Below are positions 17,038 through 25,572 of a stretch of DNA of 64,000 nt, one piece after another. The stretch spans positions 124,001 through 188,000 of the forward strand of contig JACKLU010000003.1 in assembly GCA_024235735.1 (NCBI GenBank), given 5' to 3'. The stretch's first letter is position 1. Each line of letters starts with the position of its first letter. This DNA is from Burkholderiales bacterium. Lineage in GTDB: Bacteria; Pseudomonadota; Gammaproteobacteria; Burkholderiales; Nitrosomonadaceae. The notes beneath the pieces were generated by a model. The model was given only the letters and a program-made list of their open reading frames with translations, was not told the origin of the DNA and did not search any database. The position numbers and the translations under genes were made by a program.

Positions 17038-18705
17038 TTAAAAACTGAATTGCTGCGGGCTTCGCAACTGAAAAGGGCTGACACGCAACGGCTTTGTCAA
17101 GGGAGCACTGCCCAGCGGCGGACAAATAGAATTAAACTCGATTTCCACGCGCCGATTCCGTGCAGAAAATTTTTCTCCCGCCGCGACGTCTACCGGATTA
17201 CTTTCTCCTTCCGAGCGGGCGAGAATCAGTGGCGATATACCACCGGCACTGATTTTCATTAAATCGAGCTGGAGCAGGAATTTAACGTGATCGGCCCTGC
17301 GCTGCCCAAGACCCAGATTGTGTTCCTCCGTCCCGGGTTTATCCGCAAAACCGGTGATGGTTATGATGCTGGCCGGGCAGGTTTCAACAAATTGATGAAT
17401 CTGGTTTTTCACTTTATCAAAATGCGGTTTCTGCCTGCTGTTGATGACAGACTGATCAATATCAAAGTCATCGATCACACCCACCGTAAATTTCAGGCCG
17501 AATGACCGGGCCGGTGGTTCCGGTTCCGGCTGCGGCGGCGGGCTTACGCACAGGCCATCGATGACTTCGAGTGGCGGCATGCAGCATTTGCCCAAGGCAT
17601 CTTTTTTGCCGGGCGGTACGCAGATACTGCCGGGATCAACAGCCGGTATTTTTTCGCATTTGTAATCCGCCGTGACAAACTCATCCGCTGCACAGCAAAC
17701 GGGCGAATTGTTCGGCGCGAATTTATCTTGCGGACAGCAAGTGGCCGCACTTTCGATGGTACTGCTGCAACACATCCCTTTGTAAGTGGAAGACGTGCCC
17801 TCATGGTAGCCGGGTATATCGCATTTACTGGTGGAAGGCGGCTTCCTGCCTGTAATGGTTTTAATGATCGCTTCACCGGCTTTTTTCAATCCGTCTTTGT
17901 ATTGCGCATCAATGGGCGCGAGATCGATGATCCGGTCAAGGATTTCCTGGGTAATCGTTTCCGGCGCCTTGTCAATTTCATCCAGTATTTTTTCCTGGGC
18001 AAATTCGGGTAATTTTTTGAACAGACTGTTATCTTTAAGTGCTTTGCCAACCGCGCTGGACGGTTCCTTTTTATCCTTATCCGGCTGCCTTTGTATCGAG
18101 GGAACCCTGCCCGCTGATTGCTGGATGACATGCGTCAGCTCATGCGCCAGTAATCGCCGTCCTGCGTGCGTTGCCGGGGCAAACCGCCCGGCGCCGAATA
18201 CAATGTCGCTTCCCACCGTATAGGCCTGCGCATTCACCGCGCGCGCCGACTCGCCGGCGGCGCCGTCAGCATGTATTTTCACTTGAGAAAAATCGTGACC
18301 GAAGCGATGCTCCATATCCTGGCGTAACGCCGGTTCAAGCGGGCTGCCGTGGGCAGCCAGCGTTTGAGTAACCGCATCGGGCACTGCATTCACCTGCCCG
18401 CCTGATGGTTCCGAGTAGCGTTGAATATGCAAGAATACACGGCTATCCGTGACCGGCGCCGGCATGGCCAGCACCCGATCCGCAATCCGGTCGGCTTCCT
18501 GTTCCAGCGGGTCATGATGCACACCCGCCGTCAGCTTGCGCTGCAACATTGTTTTTTTCCGGGCGCAGTCAGCACATTCCCCGCCTGCGGTTGTGTGGTC
18601 ACCGCAGGCGCACTGACGTTGCAGCCTGTTCATCCGTATGGCAGGAAAGACCTGCGGCGGCTTAAACGTCGTTTGCTGCTGGGTTGCGGTCACGGCTCTA
18701 TTCAT
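17038..18705 (-). CDS. eCIS-core (DUF4157) protein with Cys-rich middle region and C-terminal OmpA-like domain
   Basis: A 555-aa paralogue. The N-terminal module (QCACGDH...GGECADCARKK, residues 31-51) and core domain with HELTH at 188-192 align closely with the neighbouring proteins. Residues 205-290 are lysine-rich and helical. Residues 295-386 contain about 13 cysteines in CC pairs (MCCSS, TCCPQ, VCCAA, KCCMPP), suggesting a disulfide- or metal-rich knot. Residues 402-524 form an OmpA-like peptidoglycan-binding domain (ITGFADKPGTEEHN, GQRRADHV, ARNRRVEIEF). I start at ATG 18705, preceded by GGGTGA, rather than the TTG further upstream. A cell-wall-binding end could anchor the particle or direct a payload to murein (inference). 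Confidence 0.85.
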   Translation of the reverse strand: MNRAVTATQQQTTFKPPQVFPAIRMNRLQRQCACGDHTTAGGECADCARKKTMLQRKLTAGVHHDPLEQEADRIADRVLAMPAPVTDSRVFLHIQRYSEPSGGQVNAVPDAVTQTLAAHGSPLEPALRQDMEHRFGHDFSQVKIHADGAAGESARAVNAQAYTVGSDIVFGAGRFAPATHAGRRLLAHELTHVIQQSAGRVPSIQRQPDKDKKEPSSAVGKALKDNSLFKKLPEFAQEKILDEIDKAPETITQEILDRIIDLAPIDAQYKDGLKKAGEAIIKTITGRKPPSTSKCDIPGYHEGTSSTYKGMCCSSTIESAATCCPQDKFAPNNSPVCCAADEFVTADYKCEKIPAVDPGSICVPPGKKDALGKCCMPPLEVIDGLCVSPPPQPEPEPPARSFGLKFTVGVIDDFDIDQSVINSRQKPHFDKVKNQIHQFVETCPASIITITGFADKPGTEEHNLGLGQRRADHVKFLLQLDLMKISAGGISPLILARSEGESNPVDVAAGEKFSARNRRVEIEFNSICPPLGSAPLTKPLRVSPFQLRSPQQFSF

Positions 18706-18727
18706 ATTTTCACCCTGTTTCAACCAC

Positions 18728-19915
18728 CTAAGTCACTTCGCACGTTCCGGCAAGAACACGATTGGGCTCAGCCGATGCCGTGGAAGGATTAACCTGCAAA
18801 CCGTATCTGCCCGGTATCAGGCTCGTCAGGTTGACGGTATGCTCTGTACCTATTGCAAGATTTGCGGTTTGAATCGAGGAAGCCGGGCCTCCTGCGTTCG
18901 TAACATCACAATCATCAACCCATCCATTAAAGCTCAGGTAGTATTGCGGACGGTCCGCTCTTCTGCTGCGCTGACCGGGCGGCCGCTGATCCGGATCAGG
19001 AATCTGTTCCTCCCAGCGCGCACTGATCTTGATTGAAACGGAATTTCCGGTTACTAACAGCCCGCCTGGCCCGGGATGACCATCTGAAGGAATAGATGCG
19101 AAACCACGTTCGCCCCGGAAAGCGGTTCTCGCCAGAGGAAGGCTTTGGCCGCGATTTCGCTGCCGGCTGCATTCCGGTCCGCTGGCCATTGGCGTTACGC
19201 CCGACTCCAGCGGAATCAACGGTTCCGGAGCCTCCTCAGCGCCTGTCACTAACCGGGCAACCTGAAGCGGTCCTGCGCGCGTCGATAACGGTGCAACGGA
19301 ATGCGCGCCGTCAGGCGCGGATTGTGCCGGTGCCGCCGACACCTGTTCAGCAACACGGTCTGCTTCCTGTTCGTAACGATCACCTGGATTACCGATTTTG
19401 AGCGTGCCGGCCATGGCAATCCCGTGCCCATCCTGCTGAATCGTGTGCGCCAGTTCATGCGCCACCAACCGCTGTCCCTCGCGGGTATGGGGTGAATACC
19501 GCCCGCTTCCAAATACGATAGCCTGCCCAACCGTATAGGCCAATGCATTAACCTGCCGCGCCGACTCCGCTGCTTGCGTATCGGTATGCACCCGCACCCG
19601 GCTGAAATCATGTCCGAATCTGAATGTCATCAAATCCTGCGTCTGCGAATCAAGCGGTTGACCGGTCGAACGCAGAACGGCGTGAACGATAGGCGGCGCG
19701 ATAGACGAAACCTCAGCTCCGGATGCCGGATTCCGGTCAGATGCCTTGCGCTGCAAAGCTTGTTTTTTCCGGTTGCACTCTGCGCATTCCTCGCCCGCAA
19801 CCGTATGATTGCCACAGGCGCACTTGCGTTGCAGTACGCCCTGAACACTTTGGACGCCTTGAACAAGCGGTAAAAAACCTGCGGTTCTGGCGGACTGAAC
19901 ATCCGTTTTATGCAT
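18728..19915 (-). CDS. eCIS-core (DUF4157) protein with unknown beta-rich C-terminal domain
   Basis: A 395-aa paralogue, first of three in transcription order. The N-module reads KCACGNH...GEECAECNRKK (residues 31-51); the core domain (FGHDFSRVRVHT) carries HELAH at 153-157. After it a second EQEADRVAEQV copy appears (about residues 182-192), whereas the sister proteins have this segment before the core, so the order of parts is shuffled. The last 150 residues (SVSIKISARWEEQIPDPDQ, YYLSFNGWVDDCDV, LIPGRYGLQV) look like a beta sandwich I cannot assign. The start is ATG 19915, 8 bases after GGAGG, overlapping the stop of the 85-aa gene. Confidence 0.82.
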   Translation of the reverse strand: MHKTDVQSARTAGFLPLVQGVQSVQGVLQRKCACGNHTVAGEECAECNRKKQALQRKASDRNPASGAEVSSIAPPIVHAVLRSTGQPLDSQTQDLMTFRFGHDFSRVRVHTDTQAAESARQVNALAYTVGQAIVFGSGRYSPHTREGQRLVAHELAHTIQQDGHGIAMAGTLKIGNPGDRYEQEADRVAEQVSAAPAQSAPDGAHSVAPLSTRAGPLQVARLVTGAEEAPEPLIPLESGVTPMASGPECSRQRNRGQSLPLARTAFRGERGFASIPSDGHPGPGGLLVTGNSVSIKISARWEEQIPDPDQRPPGQRSRRADRPQYYLSFNGWVDDCDVTNAGGPASSIQTANLAIGTEHTVNLTSLIPGRYGLQVNPSTASAEPNRVLAGTCEVT

Positions 19916-20165
19916 GATCCATGCCTCCATAGACCGATTGCGCTATTTGCCGGCCCAGTTGCGCCGGACAGTTGCCTGTTACCTGGATATCGCCAGCGGA
20001 CAGCCGCGCCAGAGCAATGCCCCCGGCAAGATGCGGCGCTAATCCGCCCTCGCTCAATAACCGGGTCAATTCATTCACCGCACTGGTTTGCAGCAAGTGT
20101 TGCTGATCAGACGTAAAATCAAGACCATTCAGCACCAGCCGGTCGATATGCAGGTTGATTTTCAT
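19908..20165 (-). CDS. Conserved small protein between the eCIS ATPase and the core proteins
   Basis: An 85-aa protein, MKINLHIDRLVLNGL at the start, then a helical segment (QQHLLQTSAVNELTRLL) and a short C-terminal helix. Proteins with this INLHIDRLVL start occur beside eCIS-core genes, but I know no function. It overlaps the ATPase gene by 4 bp and the first core gene by 8 bp, so the three are translated as a unit. Inference: a loading chaperone or adaptor for the core-domain cargo. Confidence 0.7.
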   Translation of the reverse strand: MKINLHIDRLVLNGLDFTSDQQHLLQTSAVNELTRLLSEGGLAPHLAGGIALARLSAGDIQVTGNCPAQLGRQIAQSVYGGMDHA

Positions 20166-22195
20166 GCATTCACCTCCACTGCCTGTATGAGCCGGAACTC
20201 AGCTTCGTTAATCGGTTTCTCCAATTTCCGGAATTCACTGCGCACCGCTTCCAGAATCAAAGGCATGGTTACGCGATTCTCTTCGTTCGCGGCCAGAAAG
20301 GCGGCATTGATCGCGATATTCTGGATACTGCCGCCGGTCAGATTGAAGCGCGCCAGACGCGCGTAATCCAGTGTTTCCTTGTCGGTCTCCTCGGGAAAAG
20401 CGGTTTCCCAGATCCGTTTGCGTTCAGGAATGCCCGGAAACGGAAAATTGACGATGAAGCGCAGGCGGCGCATAAAAGCGGTATCGAGCGCATTTTTCAT
20501 ATTGGTGGCCAGAATCGCGAGACCCTGGTAAGCCTCCATGCGCTGCAGCAGGTAGTTGATCTCGATATTGGCGTAGCGGTCATGGCTGTCCTTGACTTCA
20601 CTGCGCTTGCCGAACAGGGCATCCGCTTCGTCAAAAAACAGGATAGTGCCGCCATCTTCCGCAGCATCGAACAGTTTGCGCAGATTTTTCTCGGTTTCCC
20701 CAATATATTTGCTGATAACCTGCGACAGATCGATGCGATAAAGATTGAGTCTCAATTGGTGCGCGATCACTTCGGCGGCAAGTGTCTTACCGGTGCCGCT
20801 TTCCCCTGCAAACAGCACGCTGATGCCTAATCCACGGCTCATTCTGCGGCCAAATCCCCATTGATCATACACGCGGTGGCGCTGACCCACCTGATTCATG
20901 ATTTGCTGCAACGCATGCTTTTCCGCATCCGGCAATATCAGGTCTTCCCAGGTTCGCGCTTTCACTTCCAGCCGTTGCGCCAGTGTGTCCAGGCGCGGGC
21001 GGACGGTGATCAGGCAGTTACGCCAAACGCTATCCCGGAATGACGTTCCTTCATCCGCAGCAGGTGCCGCCGCATACGCGGACGCACTTGAAGCGCTATG
21101 GGCGATACGCTGTATTTCAGCCGCATTCAGGTTGAATTGCCCGGCCAGCAGCGCGGGCATGGAGCCCGCATGCTGACCCAATGCCTGCTGCCACAAGGTT
21201 GCCTGTTCCGTTGCAGCCGGTTTTGCGACATCGATCGTCAGGACATCGCGTTCTATCTGCAACCGGGATTCCCGCGTATCGATGAATACCAGACCGCTGG
21301 ATCTGGCCAGAAAATGATTGACCGCAGTCAGCGCTTTGTCACCGTCCGGCGCCTCCAGATACAGCGCAATGGGCAGCAGATAACTTTCTCGCTGGTACAA
21401 CCGCGCGAATGTTTCCAATTCGCGCCATGAAGCCGGCAATATTTCGGCGGACAGCCGATAAACATTCAACCCCAGCGCCTGTGCGACCTGTTTGGCAATC
21501 GCGCATTTACTGGCTGAATCCGCACCAAGCAGATTCACAACGGGCCATTCGTGCGCAGCCGCGCGGACGTAGCGAATGATATTTTCGGCTTGCTGCTGTT
21601 GAGAAAACGGTAACACCCCCACGGTACCGGTCATGGGCACAGTCCATGGTTTTAGCCGGTCATCCAGGTAATTGAGCCCCTTGATATAGTTCACCACACG
21701 CTCATCCGCGCGCAGTGCGCTGGCCGTCAACGGTTGCGCCGCCGATTGATTAATCTCGATCAACTGCCAGTAACGGAGTGGGCGTTCCGGAGAAAGCGCC
21801 TCCCACACAGGATCATCAAACAAAGCCAGCGCCAGCGCAAAAGTCGGATAAGAACATGCTGCATCATTTTGCGCCTGGGCACAGAGCGTACCCATGCGCG
21901 TATCAAACTCCATGGCGGCGCACAACAGCAAAATCTGCGTCTCAAACTGCCCCAGTCCCAGCCGGTTACTCAAAATAACCAGTGCAGGCGACAAATCCGG
22001 CGTTGCAGCATGTTGCATGGCTGCTGCGGCTTGCTCGATTTGCGCATCGCTGATCGTGGCCGTTTCTGCAGCGGACGGCGTAACGTTTCCCGTTTGTTGC
22101 TGCCCGATCAGACGCGTCAGTCTCAGCCGCAACCAGCTCAGTGCGGCTGACAAATATGTATCATTGGTTCTATGCCAGGTCGCAAGGTCGCTCAT
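20162..22195 (-). CDS. eCIS AAA+ ATPase (Afp15/Pvc15-like)
   Basis: A 677-aa protein with two AAA modules. The first (about residues 190-330) has a broken P-loop (NLLGADSASKCA) and probably does not hydrolyse ATP. The second has Walker A GESGTGKT at 464-471, Walker B ILFFDEADALFGKRSEVKD at 518-536, and the sensor and arginine region ILATNMKNALDTAFMRRLRF. This matches the ATPase of all eCIS loci, thought to help assembly or to load cargo into the tube. The N-terminal 180 residues are helical. It overlaps both neighbours by 4 bp. Confidence 0.93.
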   Translation of the reverse strand: MSDLATWHRTNDTYLSAALSWLRLRLTRLIGQQQTGNVTPSAAETATISDAQIEQAAAAMQHAATPDLSPALVILSNRLGLGQFETQILLLCAAMEFDTRMGTLCAQAQNDAACSYPTFALALALFDDPVWEALSPERPLRYWQLIEINQSAAQPLTASALRADERVVNYIKGLNYLDDRLKPWTVPMTGTVGVLPFSQQQQAENIIRYVRAAAHEWPVVNLLGADSASKCAIAKQVAQALGLNVYRLSAEILPASWRELETFARLYQRESYLLPIALYLEAPDGDKALTAVNHFLARSSGLVFIDTRESRLQIERDVLTIDVAKPAATEQATLWQQALGQHAGSMPALLAGQFNLNAAEIQRIAHSASSASAYAAAPAADEGTSFRDSVWRNCLITVRPRLDTLAQRLEVKARTWEDLILPDAEKHALQQIMNQVGQRHRVYDQWGFGRRMSRGLGISVLFAGESGTGKTLAAEVIAHQLRLNLYRIDLSQVISKYIGETEKNLRKLFDAAEDGGTILFFDEADALFGKRSEVKDSHDRYANIEINYLLQRMEAYQGLAILATNMKNALDTAFMRRLRFIVNFPFPGIPERKRIWETAFPEETDKETLDYARLARFNLTGGSIQNIAINAAFLAANEENRVTMPLILEAVRSEFRKLEKPINEAEFRLIQAVEVNA

Positions 22196-23475
22196 AGGAT
22201 GGTAACTCTCTGATTGTCGTCAAACACCAGACGGGGCGGCGGCGGTACTGCCTGACGCACAAACGGCAAACTGTCCACCCCGTCAATGCGCAGCCGCACG
22301 AGCGCATCCGCCACAACCGGCGCGGTCTCAACGATGAACTGCAAAGTATTTGTATCAACGGGATGATTCTGTGCGGGCACTTCCCGATCAGCAATGAGCA
22401 ATGCCACACGCTGCGCAGGGCGCACCTCAGGGCCGCAGGCAATCGTCAGCGCAACATTCCCGCCGCCATCGCGCGCAACCGGATTAGGTGGCGTTATTCC
22501 GTTTATCTTCGGTGCAAACGATAACGGAAACTGATTGCTGGTATGTTCGGCAGTTCCGTTCTGCACTATCACGACGACGGAATAAAGCCCGGCAGCCCAG
22601 TCGGTTTGCGCCGGCGCATCGTCCGCCAGTGTCACTGTCAATTCGGAACCTGAACGGTCGCCGGGCGGAATCGTCATCGTTCTCGTGACGGGCAAGCGTG
22701 TATGGTTAAATCGTACCTGAACACTTTCCCCGGCAAGATTGCGCCCGGTAATGATCAGGACAGCACCCAACCGCGCGCTGGGATAGGAAGCTGCGCGCGG
22801 ACGCTGGGCAACTTCCTCGGGCGCGCCGACATGGATGGCGTCAATCGCCGGAAACGGACCCAGCAGAATACGGACACCACGGTCATCCGCACCGCGCCGC
22901 AAGACGGGCATCGGCGTCAATGGGCTTTCCTCGCTGTCGATCAGAATAACCGTACCCTGATAGGCTACTGACAAGGCATAAGGTGCTTGAAAAAATACCG
23001 ACCAGAGTTTTGCAAGCTCCTCCAGGGATAAAGACAGCGGCGTAAATTTGATCTGTTCCACCGCGTCGGCCAGATTGGATGCCGTCAGAAAGGGTTCGCT
23101 GGCAATGGCGTCTTCTATCATCTGCCGCATCAGTACCGGTTTCGCATGTATATCACGCACGGTTGCACCGAGCATCCGCTGCGGTTCGAGATTGCTCTCA
23201 CTGCCATAGAACGCCAGCAGATAATACAGATCCAGCGCGGCCACAGGCCGTTTCATCAAGTGGCCGTCAGCTGTACGCGTGGGAAGATCGTTATTCCTGA
23301 GCGCGCCGCTCGGCGACACCTGATACAGAAACAACCGGACACGCGGCTGGGCCAGCAGTGTACTGTCAGGCCGTTCGGTCAACACATCCGCGCCGGGCAG
23401 TATCGATTGCACGGCAGTCCGGACAATTTGCGCCAGCGCTGTGGTAACCGTTGCAATCGCCAGTGCGTTGCTCAT
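22192..23475 (-). CDS. Tail terminator / cap protein, Pvc16 (DUF4255) family
   Basis: A 427-aa protein. The first 190 residues are the DUF4255/Pvc16 N-terminal domain (VRLFLYQVSPSGALRNNDLPTRTADG, ALDLYYLLAFYG, LEPQRMLG). In Afp and PVC this domain caps the tube and sheath at the end far from the baseplate. Residues about 230-410 add two immunoglobulin-like or IPT-like beta modules (SARLGAVLIITGRNLAGESVQVRF; KINGITPPNPVARDGGGNVALTI), making it longer than Afp16. The extra modules may decorate the particle end (inference). Confidence 0.88.
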   Translation of the reverse strand: MSNALAIATVTTALAQIVRTAVQSILPGADVLTERPDSTLLAQPRVRLFLYQVSPSGALRNNDLPTRTADGHLMKRPVAALDLYYLLAFYGSESNLEPQRMLGATVRDIHAKPVLMRQMIEDAIASEPFLTASNLADAVEQIKFTPLSLSLEELAKLWSVFFQAPYALSVAYQGTVILIDSEESPLTPMPVLRRGADDRGVRILLGPFPAIDAIHVGAPEEVAQRPRAASYPSARLGAVLIITGRNLAGESVQVRFNHTRLPVTRTMTIPPGDRSGSELTVTLADDAPAQTDWAAGLYSVVVIVQNGTAEHTSNQFPLSFAPKINGITPPNPVARDGGGNVALTIACGPEVRPAQRVALLIADREVPAQNHPVDTNTLQFIVETAPVVADALVRLRIDGVDSLPFVRQAVPPPPRLVFDDNQRVTIL

Positions 23476-24320
23476 CGCCGCTCTCCATTGCGCTGTTTCA
23501 GATAGTCATCCAGATTCATTGCCGGCGATCTGGCTGGTGTTTTCCGGGCAGACACTGCCGAAGCCACAGCAGCACGAATCTCAACGCGTCCGATCGTTAC
23601 TTGTATCGTGGGTGATTCAGATACCGCAGGCTGGTGACGATACTGCCTTGCTGCGGACAAATGCGCTTGCGACAGCGCGGCTGTTTCGGCGCGCGCCGGA
23701 GAAAATGACGAAAACGGGGCGCCCGTTGGGGGTGAAACGGCATGATGCGCTGAAGCGGGCGATTGTAACGGCATCAGATGAAATGCCTCGGCTGCTTCTG
23801 TTGCTTCTCCTGTTGTGCGTTGCGCCGTCTGCTCGTCCCGTCTGGCAACCGCTTCTTCATGACCGGCAGCATGCTGTGCCAACGGCGACTTACGGTTAAC
23901 GACTGCATGTGGCGGGTTCTGCGGGATTATCCCGCTGATGCTCTCGGACAATGCGTCCATCGCTGCGCTGCTCGCTGCTGTCCGGATGCCAGACATGTCG
24001 TCCGTTACAGCGGATGCATCAGTATGCCGCCATATCGAAACGGACGAATCGAACGAATCGTTTGCGTTCGCAGCGTCAGCTGCATCTGGCGTGTCAGTTA
24101 CGCCCGTTGTTTCCGCCGGTGACACCCTGCGTCTGGCCGCGGGATTGGCCACTTCCGCGGTATCTGCTGAGCGCGGTGTATTGATAACGGTGAGCAGCGC
24201 GCTGTTACCGGCTGGTGATTTTTCATGCGCCAAATTCGTATAGGGTTGAGGCGACAGCGGACGTACATCCGATCCCGCGCCCATGCTGCGTGCGATCAGC
24301 CGCTGGAAGTAGCCGCTCAT
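23472..24320 (-). CDS. Disordered linker protein with conserved C-terminal eCIS motif
   Basis: A 282-aa protein. Residues 1-15 (MSGYFQRLIARSMGA) could be an amphipathic helix. Residues 20-235 are low-complexity, rich in A, S, T, D and P, and are probably unfolded. Only the C-terminus looks structured: IQVTIGRVEIRAAV, then PAMNLDDYLKQRNG. I know comparable IxVTIGRxEVRA and LDDYLxxR pairs at the ends of otherwise variable proteins in eCIS operons, but no function. The gene overlaps both the cap gene and the zinc-motif gene by 4 bp. Inference: an adaptor whose tail docks on the tube or cap while the N-terminus reaches elsewhere. Confidence 0.68.
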   Translation of the reverse strand: MSGYFQRLIARSMGAGSDVRPLSPQPYTNLAHEKSPAGNSALLTVINTPRSADTAEVANPAARRRVSPAETTGVTDTPDAADAANANDSFDSSVSIWRHTDASAVTDDMSGIRTAASSAAMDALSESISGIIPQNPPHAVVNRKSPLAQHAAGHEEAVARRDEQTAQRTTGEATEAAEAFHLMPLQSPASAHHAVSPPTGAPFSSFSPARAETAALSQAHLSAARQYRHQPAVSESPTIQVTIGRVEIRAAVASAVSARKTPARSPAMNLDDYLKQRNGERR

Positions 24321-25027
24321 GCCAGCACCCGGTCAATGTAGGCGGCGCGGCGGACATCGCTCAGTTCGAGTATGCCATGCTCATCCCAGCCATAGGCGAG
24401 GGCAAGCGTGTGGATATCATGCATGAGCTTGCCCGCATAGCGCTCGATCTCACGCCACAGATAATCGCCGATATCGAACGGTGTTTGCCAGGTGTGATGG
24501 CAATGCGCACAGGTAAAATCCAGCACACTATCAGCCGCCGTATCGATTTCAGTCAGTATGGATTCAATTTTTGCGACCTGGGCAGCGCTCAATACCGGTA
24601 ATTCATGCGCTGATTCCGCCGTCACGGCTGCACAGCATCGTTGCGCCAACCGGTAAGCCGCCTGCTCGGGATCGGATTCTTTCATCACACTGGCCAGATC
24701 CCGGCTGGTGGGCTGGCGCACGCGCAGTCCATCCACCTCGACCGGATGATGACTGACTGTGCTGCGGAATGCTTCCGTATCCAGCATAAATTCCAATCGT
24801 GTCCTGCAACCGGGACAATCGATATAACCCGGCAATTCACGGCCAAACAACTGGCGGCGCAAAGTCAGCAACAGCTGATCACGCTGTCCAATGGAAAGAT
24901 CGGCCAGATCCGGCAACACCGTATCCGGCTGCATCCGGTGCAGCAGCAGTAAAGCGCGATCCAGTGGATGCAGCCTTGCTCCACTTTCCCAGACTTCCAG
25001 TATCTGTGCCGGAGAGAGATTCAGCAT
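24317..25027 (-). CDS. Zinc-motif baseplate factor (T4 gp26-like family in eCIS loci)
   Basis: A 236-aa protein with ILEVWESGARLHPLDRALLLL at the N-terminus and two CxxC pairs, CPGC (about residue 73) and CAHCHH (about residue 172), likely a split zinc ribbon. The VRQPTSRDL segment between them is typical of the phage baseplate hub-assembly relatives that follow tube genes. The role in assembly is inferred from position: it lies 8 bp after the tube gene and is coupled to the next by a 4-bp overlap. It might be an assembly factor rather than part of the finished particle. Confidence 0.72.
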   Translation of the reverse strand: MLNLSPAQILEVWESGARLHPLDRALLLLHRMQPDTVLPDLADLSIGQRDQLLLTLRRQLFGRELPGYIDCPGCRTRLEFMLDTEAFRSTVSHHPVEVDGLRVRQPTSRDLASVMKESDPEQAAYRLAQRCCAAVTAESAHELPVLSAAQVAKIESILTEIDTAADSVLDFTCAHCHHTWQTPFDIGDYLWREIERYAGKLMHDIHTLALAYGWDEHGILELSDVRRAAYIDRVLA

Positions 25028-25035
25028 AACAAAAC

Positions 25036-25560
25036 TCAGGCAGGCTCGGTAAAGCCGGGTTCCGTCGGTTCGGTCACTTCATAATCACGCTCCCAGCCTT
25101 CGTTTTCGAGCTTGATCGTCTGAATCGCGACGGCGTTGGCATTCGCATCAAGATCGGGCAGGGCCTGATATTCGGATACCCAGCAGCGAAACACCTTATA
25201 GGCAATAGCCAGCTGCCCGGCTTCGTTGTAGACCTCGATAATGAGATCCTTGCGGAAATCCTTGAGCGAGACTTCAGCCCCCAATCCGGAACCGAAATTC
25301 CAGACCTTGTTGGCCCATTTTTCGAACTCGGTGTCATGGGTCACGCCCCGCTCGAGCGTAATGGCCTCATACTTGTTGCGGCCGGGTGATTTGCGCGAGG
25401 TGGAGGGATCACCGCCTTCGCGATGCTCAACCAGTTCGGTCGAACGCTTGAGCGCGCCGACCTTGCTGATTCCCGCGACATAACGGCCATCCCATTTCAC
25501 ACGAAATTTGAAGTTTTTGTAAGGATCGAAACGCGATGCGTTGACACTGAACTGAGCCAT
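25036..25560 (-). CDS. eCIS inner tube protein (T4 gp19-like, Afp1/Pvc1 type)
   Basis: A 174-aa protein, the usual tube length is about 150. FDPYKNFKFRVKWDGRYVAGISKVGALKRSTELVEHREGGD over residues 11-51 is the diagnostic gp19 start, followed by YEAITLERGVTHD and FRCWVSEYQALPDLDANANAVAIQTIKLENEGW. Hexamers of this protein stack into the tube that is pushed into the target. Only one tube gene is present, unlike the Afp and PVC operons with two or more. A short acidic tail (EPTEPGFTEPA) may face the lumen or the solvent. Confidence 0.95.
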   Translation of the reverse strand: MAQFSVNASRFDPYKNFKFRVKWDGRYVAGISKVGALKRSTELVEHREGGDPSTSRKSPGRNKYEAITLERGVTHDTEFEKWANKVWNFGSGLGAEVSLKDFRKDLIIEVYNEAGQLAIAYKVFRCWVSEYQALPDLDANANAVAIQTIKLENEGWERDYEVTEPTEPGFTEPA

Positions 25561-25572
25561 GGATTGTTCTCC

